A stretch of DNA of 64,000 nucleotides from Christiangramia flava JLT2011 (GTDB taxonomy: Bacteria > Bacteroidota > Bacteroidia > Flavobacteriales > Flavobacteriaceae). Below are positions 26,132-35,600 of this stretch, piece by piece; positions within the stretch are counted from its first letter, which is position 1, and each line of letters starts with the position of its first letter. Both the position numbers and the translations under genes were made by a program. A model generated the notes under the pieces. It did not search any database. It was not told where the DNA came from and was given only the letters and a program-made list of their open reading frames with translations. The stretch covers positions 3,062,001-3,126,000 of the forward strand of contig NZ_CP016359.1 of the NCBI RefSeq assembly GCF_001951155.1, in the 5' to 3' direction.

Positions 26132-28500
26132 GATTCTTTTTTTAAGGTAAAGAAAAAAGTAGTGCCTTCGCCCGGAGTACTTTCCAGCCAGATGCGACCA
26201 CCGTGCAGATCCAGGATCTTTTTCACGATGCTCAGGCCAATTCCTGTAGAGCGCTTGTTATTGCCAAGAGACTTGAAAATGGTAAAAATCTTGTCATGAT
26301 TCTCTGGCGCAATACCCACACCGTTATCTTTGATCGAGAAAACATACTCATTTTCAGATTTTTGGCAGTCAATTTCAATAAGTCCTTCAGGCTTGTCGAT
26401 ATATTCTATCGCGTTGCTGATGATGTTCTGGAAAAGCTGCTGAATCCGGGTGGGGTTCTCCTTGATTCGCGGCAGCTTACTAAGGAATTTGATCTTTATG
26501 TGTTTGGGGATATAGATCATTTCCAGCATTTCTCCAACCACCTCGTTGAGGTCTATACTTTTCTGGTTAACGTCTGATTTGTCCAGGCTGGAATATTTCA
26601 GGATATTTTCGATGAGATAATCCATTTTTTCCACCTGTTCTTCCATCAGCCTCAAATTCGTTAGTTCAGCCTCTTCCAGTTTCTGGCGGAAGTCTTCAAT
26701 GGTCCAGCTCAGCAATGCGGAAATATTCCGAAGTGGAGATTTGAGATCATGCGACACGATGTGCGCATATTCGTTGAGGCGCTCGTTCTGCTCGGCCAGG
26801 TTCTCCAGAAGCAGTTCCTTCTGCATTTCCAGGTGCTTTTGCTCGGTAATGTCCAGGTGAATGCCAATGGAACCAATATTTCTTCCCTGGGCATCGAAAT
26901 TGGGCGCTCCACTGAGTAACCAGTAGCGGGTTTCACCTTCCTTATTCTTGATCTGGATCTCGTAGGAATCTGAAATTCCCTTCTGGCGGCGAGATAACAG
27001 TTTCTGTCCTTCTTGCTGATCTTTGCCAAAAAGCAACACTTCCTGGGCTACCTGATCGTGTAGTTCTTCTTTGGAATAACCGCTGATCTCACAGAAATTC
27101 TGGTTCACGAACTGGATGCGGCCCTCGGTGTCTACTTCCATAAAGCCCAGTTTCATATTATTGATGATATTGCTGTATTTTTCCTTTTGTCTGCGTAAAT
27201 TCTCCTTGTAGCGGCTGCGCAGTGTAATATCCTGGTAATTCCAGAGGTGACCGCGGTATTCCTCGTTATTGTAGACCGGGATGTAGTCCCTTAGGAAAAC
27301 ACGGCCGTCCACCAGGCGCAATTCATCGGCATAGACCGGTTTTTTATCTTTTAGGATCTTATCGATATCTGCTACGAATTTATCGGGATCTTCAAACATC
27401 ATTTTAGACTGTTCTGCGGCATTTTCACAATTCGCACCAGTGAGAGCATCGGCAGGAGCTTCAATACCAAACATTTTGCAGAATTCCTGGTTGGTAATTA
27501 CAATCTCGCGATGTTGATTTTCCAGCAGGATCCCGGTATGAAGATTTTTCAGAAGAGTGGACAGCCTGTTCTCAGACTCTCTCAGCTGGTCCCGGGCGAT
27601 CTTTTCCTTATTGATGTTTTCTACCGTCGCCACCATTTGTAAGGGCAGGCCTACTTCATTCTTTACAGAATTGACCGAAGTCTTTCCCCAGAAGGCCTCC
27701 CCATCTTTGGTAATATATTTGGTTTCCAGCGAAAAGTGATCGATCTCATTATTGTAAAGTTTCTGCAGCTGTGTTTTGAAGTTCTTTTTTTCATTTTTTT
27801 CCAAAAGCTCTTCGAGTTTAACATTTTCAAACTCGGTTTTAGAATAGCCAAGCATATCTACCAGCGCTTTGTTGGTATGAATGAGTTTATCGTCTTCGCT
27901 ACTGAATAAAATGATGCCCAGCGGCGAGTTTTCCAGGATAAGGTCCAGTTGTTTCTGCTGAAGATTGGCAATTTCTCTAAGCCGTGTTTCTTCGGTAATA
28001 TCCCTTGCAATACCCTGTGCAGCGACCGCTTTTCCAACTTCGTTATAGATGATGCTGGCATTTACCTGAAGCAGTTTCCTTTCCCCGTTTTTTGTCACAA
28101 CAGGGATTCGGGAGTTGATATAGGAGCCGGTGCTAAGCAATTCACTGAAATTGCGTTTGACCTGGTTCACCGCCTTATGGCTCACCGTATTCATCAAATT
28201 GAAAGGTTCTACTGCGATATCGTACCCCAATAGTTCCGTAGCTGCGCTGTTCATATTGAGCACTTCACCGTTAAGGTCGATCACAACATAGGGATCATTG
28301 ATATTCATAAAAACGCCTTCGAGTTCCGAAGTCTTTTCACTTAACAACTGCTTTAACCGGGAATTTGATTGCCGAAGCGCCTGCGAAACGCTGTACAACT
28401 CAGCCGACTTACTTTCCAGTATGTTTTCGGCTGCCTTGCGTGCCTGGCGTTCCCGTTTCAGGGCTCTTTCTAGAACTTCTATTTTGGTGGTTACACTCAT
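26128..28500 (-). CDS. PAS-domain sensor histidine kinase, cytoplasmic
   Basis: 790 residues. A coiled coil (~1-70) followed by about four PAS modules (~70-190, 195-315, 320-430, 440-560; e.g. VFMNINDPYVVIDLNGEVLN, ENSPLGIILFSSEDD, NNMKLGFMEVDTEGRIQFVN), then the H-box EYAHIVSHDLKSPLRNISAL (~579) and HATPase (FQNIISNAIEYI, IKDNGVGIAPEN, STGIGLSIVKKIL). No membrane segment. Encoded directly after the H-NOX gene (4-bp overlap), and H-NOX proteins commonly control a neighbouring kinase. Confidence 0.93.
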   Translation of the reverse strand: MSVTTKIEVLERALKRERQARKAAENILESKSAELYSVSQALRQSNSRLKQLLSEKTSELEGVFMNINDPYVVIDLNGEVLNMNSAATELLGYDIAVEPFNLMNTVSHKAVNQVKRNFSELLSTGSYINSRIPVVTKNGERKLLQVNASIIYNEVGKAVAAQGIARDITEETRLREIANLQQKQLDLILENSPLGIILFSSEDDKLIHTNKALVDMLGYSKTEFENVKLEELLEKNEKKNFKTQLQKLYNNEIDHFSLETKYITKDGEAFWGKTSVNSVKNEVGLPLQMVATVENINKEKIARDQLRESENRLSTLLKNLHTGILLENQHREIVITNQEFCKMFGIEAPADALTGANCENAAEQSKMMFEDPDKFVADIDKILKDKKPVYADELRLVDGRVFLRDYIPVYNNEEYRGHLWNYQDITLRSRYKENLRRQKEKYSNIINNMKLGFMEVDTEGRIQFVNQNFCEISGYSKEELHDQVAQEVLLFGKDQQEGQKLLSRRQKGISDSYEIQIKNKEGETRYWLLSGAPNFDAQGRNIGSIGIHLDITEQKHLEMQKELLLENLAEQNERLNEYAHIVSHDLKSPLRNISALLSWTIEDFRQKLEEAELTNLRLMEEQVEKMDYLIENILKYSSLDKSDVNQKSIDLNEVVGEMLEMIYIPKHIKIKFLSKLPRIKENPTRIQQLFQNIISNAIEYIDKPEGLIEIDCQKSENEYVFSIKDNGVGIAPENHDKIFTIFKSLGNNKRSTGIGLSIVKKILDLHGGRIWLESTPGEGTTFFFTLKKES

Positions 28501-29036
28501 TGTTCAGAAATGACAAATTTCACCTGGCTGCCATCGGCTTCGACCAGGTTGTAATCTATAACGGGTGTCTTTTTAAAGAATTCAAAGGTCTTTTCCATGA
28601 GCGCCATCGCGAACATATAAAGGGAGTTCTTGGAATAGTAGGTCATTTCCAGAAGCTTTTCGTCTTTCTTAGAAATTTCGAAAGTAGGCAGTTCTGCTCC
28701 CGGATATAGTTTTTGTACTTCCACATGAATATGGTCCTGCACGGAAGCCAGAAGTTCTATGGGCGATGCGTAGCGGGCAAAAATATTAGCGTGGCCCTGG
28801 GCAAGTACGTCAAAGAAATACCGGCCATATTCGTAAATAAGCTTTTGCACGGGAATACCGGTTTCCTCGCTCAGGTGTACAATGAGTTGCTGCATTTCCA
28901 GGAAATCATAAACGCCCACGGCGGTATAGCTTCCTTCCGAAGCAAGGTCAGATTTTTCAATGATATCATCTACCATCTCCAGGCCGAATTTTTCTTCCAC
29001 CATTTCTAAAAACTCTGTAAATACGATTCCTTTCAT
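28497..29036 (-). CDS. H-NOX (heme NO-binding, HNOB) domain protein
   Basis: 179 residues, the single-domain bacterial H-NOX length. MKGIVFTEFLEMVEEKFGLEMVD is the family N-terminus. His104 in DHIHVEVQKLYPGAELPTF aligns with the proximal heme ligand (7 residues before Tyr, as in soluble guanylate cyclase His105). The heme-propionate motif YxSxR is present as Y133-x-S135-x-N137: Arg is replaced by Asn. It would sense NO (or other gas/redox state) and signal to the adjacent kinase. The altered motif may change heme affinity. Confidence 0.9.
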   Translation of the reverse strand: MKGIVFTEFLEMVEEKFGLEMVDDIIEKSDLASEGSYTAVGVYDFLEMQQLIVHLSEETGIPVQKLIYEYGRYFFDVLAQGHANIFARYASPIELLASVQDHIHVEVQKLYPGAELPTFEISKKDEKLLEMTYYSKNSLYMFAMALMEKTFEFFKKTPVIDYNLVEADGSQVKFVISEQ

Positions 29037-29037
29037 C

Positions 29038-29451
29038 TTAATTTTGGATTAGTTCATTTACGGTCCAGTACTTCAGTACGGCACCAATTTTTTCAACATA
29101 GTCATCATATTTCAGCGGTTTGATAACATATCCCGCGATACCGGTTCGATAGCATTCCAGTAGATCCTTGCGGTTGCTGGAAGTAGTAAGGATAATGGCC
29201 GGGATCTGCCTCAACTGCTCATCGGCTTTGAGAATTTCCAGGAATTCGATGCCATTCATTTTAGGCATGTGGAGATCCAGTAAAATGATATCGGGAAGAT
29301 TTGCGGTGTTCTGGAGCACTTCCAGCGCTTCTTCACCATTCTTGGCTTCCAGGAGGTTATGGTTTAAAGAAAGGCTGCTAATGGCTCTCTTTAATTTCAT
29401 GACCTCGATGAAATCATCTTCAATTAATAGAATATTCAGTTTAACCTTCAT
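29038..29451 (-). CDS. single-domain response regulator (CheY-like receiver)
   Basis: 137 residues: acidic pair ILLIEDDFIE, phospho-acceptor Asp in DIILLDLHMPKMNGIEFLE, Thr/Ser in AIILTTSSN, Lys in YVIKPLKYDD. No output domain, so it probably serves as phosphate intermediate or sink between the kinases and Hpt. First gene of the seven-gene relay operon, 1 bp ahead of H-NOX, preceded by a conserved promoter at 29471. Confidence 0.93.
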   Translation of the reverse strand: MKVKLNILLIEDDFIEVMKLKRAISSLSLNHNLLEAKNGEEALEVLQNTANLPDIILLDLHMPKMNGIEFLEILKADEQLRQIPAIILTTSSNRKDLLECYRTGIAGYVIKPLKYDDYVEKIGAVLKYWTVNELIQN

Positions 29452-29470
29452 CGTTTTGTTATAAGCAGGA

Positions 29471-29540
29471 TAAATGTCTCAAAAATGCCATTTAACGGCC
29501 GCTGTATTTCGGTGGAAGGAAGAGAAGTGTCGACGAATGG
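29471..29540 (-). promoter_or_regulatory. conserved bipartite promoter of the H-NOX/FIST phosphorelay operon
   Basis: In the gene sense: CCATTCG (29540-29534), 18 bp, CCACCG (29515-29510), 31 bp, GACATTTA (29478-29471). The upstream half-site is identical to two other copies; the -7-like octamer is weak (an alternative CATTTTTG begins 22 bp after CCACCG). 59 bp separate the second half-site from the ATG. It implies that the LytTR regulator controls its own operon. Confidence 0.62.
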
Positions 29541-29629
29541 AATTTTTCCGTAGATAAAAATAAATCAGATCTCCTGTGAATTTTCCATTTCGAAAACGAT
29601 TGAGGAGAAGGCCTTTACAGAGAAGATAA

Positions 29630-29650
29630 CGGCCCGATAAGATCGGGCCG
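29630..29650 (-). terminator. terminator of the giant surface-protein gene
   Basis: Perfect stem CGGCCCGAT / ATCGGGCCG with 3-nt loop right after the stop codon; the minus-strand tail TTATCTTCTCT is only moderately T-rich. Confidence 0.7.
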
Positions 29651-29654
29651 TATG

Positions 29655-32600
29655 TTAATTCTTCACCAGGAATTTCTTGTTCAAAATGCCTTTTTCGCTG
29701 TAAACCTTTACAATATACGTGCCTGCAGGAAGCGATTCCATCCGGAAGCGAACGGCTTTTTCCGTAGGAATGTCCCTGAAACTGGATAGTAGTTTTCCAC
29801 CCATATCGAATATGAGAATTTTGGAAACCGGTATTTCCTGCTGATTTTCCAGCTCGAAAGTGTCAGGATCATTGTAATAGCCTATATCAAAAAAGCGCTC
29901 CAGGTCTTCTTTTTCTGAAGGTTTCTCCAGCAACCTGTTCCTGAAAACCAGCATAAAACGCTTGGTGATCTCGCCTTCTTCTGAAATTGCCTTGTAAGAA
30001 GCCTGGCGGAGATTATGAAGGCTGTCTAATTTCTGGTCTTTCAGATAAATTTCTTTGGAAGGAGACCAGTTTTCCAGGCTGTCTATGGAAATCTCAAATT
30101 CTTTGGCTGAAGAAACTCTCATTCCCAGCGGCAGTTTCAGCTCGCCACCAAATTGCGGCACGGCCTGTATCACCATCGACGCGTCATTGACGAGCCAGTA
30201 GAGGTCTTCTTTGTTGCTTTCGATGAGCGGGGCGTCATAACCGAGGTCCACCCCTTCAGTAGCATTGAGATCACCGGTCACCAGTAGTTGACGATGATAA
30301 CCTTCCGGTGAATGGAACTGCAGCCTGATCTTGGGCCTTAGGTCGCTGGTCACAGCCTGTTCAGGGGACTTACTACGTTCTTCCTGCATCAGGAACTGGG
30401 AATTTCCCGGGTTTTCGCGCTGGAAGATCCGCTGGTGATTTTCAAATTTTACGTTTCCGCCCTGAACATTGTAATTATTTCCGCTAACATCATCTATGGA
30501 GACATTCACAAAGAAGCCCTGTCCCACAGGGATGTAACGCGCCGGGATTTTGGATCCTTTTCTACCGTTGGCATTGATACGGGCATCGTTGGCAATAGCC
30601 GGGACGCCACCAGAAAGGTTCATCGTGGCGTAACCGCCCACGTATTCTGCCAGGATATGCGTGTTTTCCTGCCCAAAGTGGTCCCAAAAATAGAGACTTC
30701 CATTAAATACATTGGCTGAGTTCCTTCCGCCGGAAACATCTTTCAGGTTATCGCGAATAAATTCCGTAGCGTCAATAGCCGAAGGATACGGATTTCCCAC
30801 CAGGCGGTTCTCACCTTTGGAAATTTTCAGGGAAATACTACCATTATTGGGCATTCCGCGGAAAGTGTAATTCTGCAGGTCACGGATGCTCGCGGCACCC
30901 CGCGTTCCTTTCATCGTGAAACCTTCCGCAGTTTCGAGGTTTGCATTCTGGTCTATGTGATGCCACTGGCTGTACTGGTTGGCACTGCCGTGGAAGACAT
31001 ACAACCAGTAGGTGCTGATGTGCAATCCACCGGAATAACTATGATCGGCCCAATGATATTGGGGATTGAACGAGATACCGGCCGGGTTTTCGGGATCGCT
31101 TCCATCCATCAGCACTTCGGAAATACGGTAACCCGAATTTGGCTGTTTTCCCTGCTCACTCACCGGTGAGGTCCAGTAATTGTAATTGAAACTGTTTTGC
31201 GTTCCCTGCTGGTCTTTATCTAGATAGCCGGAACTTTCCGAAGCAAGAACACTTCCGTCTGGCTGCAGGAGCTGAGATTCGCCATCCAGGTCTATTACGC
31301 CATCGAGTTTCAGGTAGCGATCAACGATCAGCGCATTTCCGCTGAAGTTGTTTTCTCCACTCATTTCAAAAGTGCCATTTTCAGACAGCAGCCCGAGTAG
31401 CCGAATCTGGTTCTGATTATTGGCAGCCGCCTCATTCTTAATATTTCCGCGAAGGATCACGATGTTCCAGTTGATCTTTTCCGAAGGTTTCACACTGCTG
31501 CCATTTGGGGAATCCCAAACCTGGCGCTGCGTGATCGCCCGGCCATTATAAGTAGCCGGCAGGGTCCAGGAGGAACGATCGTACCAGGCGGTGTTTACAT
31601 CCTGAAACAGGATATAGGGCAGGGGCGCAGTATTTTCCTGGAGAGTGGTCATATTTAGTAAAGTACCGTCCAGGTTATTAGAAGAAGCGTCGGGCGTAGA
31701 TCCACCATTTAGCTCGTTTACCAGCAGGCGGTAATAGCCGGCCAGTGTATTCCAGGCTGGAGCTCCCGGAACCGCGACAGGCAAAATACTTCCCTGGACA
31801 TTTCCGTTCTTATTTTCCAAAGGCTGATTCATCATAAACCGAAGCTGCTCCGCGCTCAGCGCCTGTTTCCACAATCGTACTTCCTGTATCCAGCCATGAA
31901 AATGGTCTGCTGGCCGCTGTTCTGCGGAAAGGGATGCTCCAATGCTCGCCGGAAGCTCATTTCCGGAAATCGTGGCCCCGGTAACCGACTTCACCTCGAC
32001 GCCGTCTATATAAAGGCTTATCTTATCGGCAGCTACCGTACAGGCCAGGTGATACCATCTGTCTGTAGTGATCTTAAAAGGAGAACTGATTATCTTATTG
32101 TTATACTGAAATTCCGGTTTGGCATTGGAGATCAAAAGCTCGTAGCCGGTATTGTTCAGCCTGTCTTTTTTACTGATGACGGTTTTCGCAGCATCAAGAT
32201 CATGCGGTTTCACCCAGGCTTCCACCGTGAAATTGCCAGCAAAATTGAAGTTTTGACCCAGATCCACATAATCATCTTCTCCGTCAAAATCCAGTTGACT
32301 ACAGGCACCGGAAAAAGAAACCTCGGTTTCATCGTTTATGGCTTCGCAACCATTTTCGGGATTAACGGTCCACCGAAGAATGTAGGTAGTTTCCGGAAGT
32401 CCGGAAAAACGGCTTGAGGGATTGCTCAAATCGTCAATTTCACCGCCTTCACCTGAAATAATGCTCCAGGTTCCAGAACCCAATTCGGCATTCACGGCCG
32501 TGGCATTCAGGAAAACCGATGTTCGGCCACATTCTTCAATGTTAATCTTTTCCCCTGCTTCCACAGGGATCTCTTCCGGTTGTGTAAGAGTGATGGATTT

Positions 32601-35600
32601 ACTGATGGTGGTACAGCTTTTTGCCGTACTCAGCTGAAGCGTATAATTTCCAGCCGGAATGTCAGTAAGATTCAGCAAAGTCTCAGCGCTCTGGATCCTG
32701 GCGACTTCTTCACTTTCAGAATTCAGAAGCACGGCAATGTATTGCGGAGTTTCTTCTTCCAGGAAACCTCCGCTGAGCTCGGCTGTAATTTCACCGGTAG
32801 CGTTTCCAAAACATGCTATATTCGTCACCGTGGTATTCAGCAATTCTAGGGGTGCAGGTTCGCGTATTTCGAATTCCTGATAAGCGGAGCATCCGTTGGC
32901 ATCGGTTACGACGACCGAATAGCTTCCGGCTTCAAGATTATTAATGGTTTGCGTGGTTGCCGCATTGCTCCATTCGTAAGTAAAAGGTTCCGTTCCCGTT
33001 GTCATTATCAGGCTGGCACTACCGTTATCGCCACCAAAACAACTTACATTCTGAATCGCAATATTATCGATCATCGGGCTGGGATTGATCTGAATCCTGA
33101 GGGTGTCGCTCACGGCTTCGCAAGGCGCATCTGGTTCATCAGAAGTAAGAATGAGCGTTGCAAGGCCATTTTGTATTTCTTCTTCGGAAGGTTGGTAAAT
33201 TGCGTTCAGTTCATTTGGAGAAGGCACAAAGCTGCCATTTCCGCCACTCCAAAACCCGGAACTGACAGATCCTGATACACTTCCGCCTAATTGAACTTCA
33301 GAAGCATCTGAGCAGATTACCTGGTCTTTACCGGCATTGACGATCGTTGCGGGAATTACGGTAACTTTTGTCGACTTGATGGTATTGTCGCAACCATAGA
33401 AGTCGGTTACCTGAAGTTCGTAATCGCCCGCTTCCGCCGGAGTCATATTTTCAATGATAGGGTTGGCTTCGGAAGATGTGAAATTATTAGGACCTGTCCA
33501 CTGATAGGTTATGGGTTCCCTTCCGCCTTCGAGATTGGCGAAAAGCTGTACGCTTCCGCCTTCGCAAACCGGGGAGTCATTGGAAGGTTCAAAATCAAAA
33601 GCCACCGCGTTGATCTCGGCAAAGGAAATGTCATCGATCCCAAAGTCATTTCCGTCCCTGATCGTATTTTCATTGATGATGCGCAGTTTCACTTCGGTAA
33701 ATTCCCCGGAATTCCAGACTTGTGGATTGTAAAATTCGATCCATTCTCCTACATTCTGAAACCGAAGGTCTCCAAGAGTAGATTCTGCTACAATTTGCTC
33801 ATTCCCTCCATTCCTAACGATGATCTGTAACCGCAGCTGCGCGTATTTTTCAGCTTCATTACGATAGACCAGGTTGGTGGTCCAGGCACTGAAGTAATAA
33901 TCGGTTCCAGGTTTTACAGCAATATAACCGTTCGATTCCCAAACAGTACTTCCCAGGTTGGGATCCCCGTTCACGATCATGAAATTCCCGTTTCCAGTGG
34001 TATGGTCGCCGTTGTCATGGAAGGATCCGTGGTACTGGTTGGAATTGGTATCCACCGTGTAAGTTCCTTCAGGCACAAGTTCCTGCTGGCCGTTGCGATT
34101 GGTCTGGTAGCTGTATTGGGTAACAAAGCCAGTATTCCCGGCTTCAAAATCACCATTTTCGATAAGATTTTCTGAAATATCTATGGAGCCTGTACCTTCA
34201 CAGCCATTTTCCCAAACCCTGATGCTGTATCCCTGTGCCGAAGTGACGTCGATCGATGCAGCATTCCCTATGACTTCGCCGGAACTGGTCCATTCATACT
34301 GGTCATAATTACCTTCCACGTACAACCGGATCTTATTCGGTTCGTTAGGGTAGGCACAATAATCTGCCCTGATCTGCGGCTGAGGAGGATTTCTTACGAT
34401 AACTTTTACGGAAGCAGAACCAGGACAACCTGTTTCTGGATCAGTATAGGTGGCGGTATAAGTAGTGGTCTCTACAGGACTGATGTTCTGCGGATTCGTT
34501 TCTTCGGAAGTCCAGTCGCTGGTATCGGCAGTCCATTGTACTTCAGCAGGCTGCCCGCCTTCCCCGGTGATACTGATATTATCGATGGCCCAGTAATAAT
34601 CTCCATTGGCATTATCATAATTGAAACGGATCTGCACATTTTCGTGGCCAATCAGCGAACTGATGTCATAATTTCCCTGCACGAAACCATTAGGACTTCC
34701 CTGGGTAGAAGTATAGGAAGTTCCGTTGAGACTTGTCCACGCGCCGTTACCGATGCGGTATTCTAACCGACCGATATCCAGGTTGTCGTTCCAGCGACTA
34801 CCGCCATCCCGGTAATAATGCCAAAAGCTCAGGTTTAATGACTGGTAAGCAGACGTGCTGAAAACCGGGCTCGTCAATGCCACATTGGAAAAGGCACCGT
34901 TATTCTGGCGGCTGTTTACCAGGAAGAACGAAGAATGGTCGTTTGACCGTAGGTTTACATCGTTGCACTGGTATTCATAATCCCACCAATTAGGCCCAAC
35001 ATAGACATAACCACACTGCTCATCAACAGTGGTATTATCACTGGCGATGTTCCAGGAACGTGTGCCATTGCCGGTAGAGCTCCATCCATCTGCACCTGAA
35101 TTGAAATTGGCATTCAGAATTTCAGAAGGAAGCTCGGAAACCTCCGGTAATTGCGTTTCAGAAAAAAGATCGATGCTGCCACCTTCGCAGATCTCGATCT
35201 CTTCAGCTTGCCTCTCCCCATCATTTACCGCAGCAAAGACCTGGGTATTGGGCGAGGGGGTAACCGGTACGGTAATACTGTAGGTTTGTGGGTTCGAACA
35301 GTTATTTGAGCTCAGGCTGTACTGGTAAGTGACAGCGAGTGTTTGATTGGTAGTATTTTCCAGGGTTTCCGATATTGCTCCGTTTCCACTTGCGGCGGCA
35401 TTGCTGATCCCGTTCACGGCTTCGCGTCTCCAGGTAAAAGTAGTCCCGGTAACGCTGCTTTCCGGCTGGTATGTAAAAGCGGTCCCGCTACAAACACTTC
35501 CCGGAGAAAGGGTACTGGTAAGCACTGGAGTAGGAGTTACTGTGGTATGGATTTTTTCCGAAGCGATGCAACCATCCGGGCTGATCATCGTCACTTCGTA

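Noticed and set aside
31896..32417. 173-codon plus-strand frame opposite the LamG region of the giant gene
   Set aside because: Antisense to a well-supported coding region, no domain.
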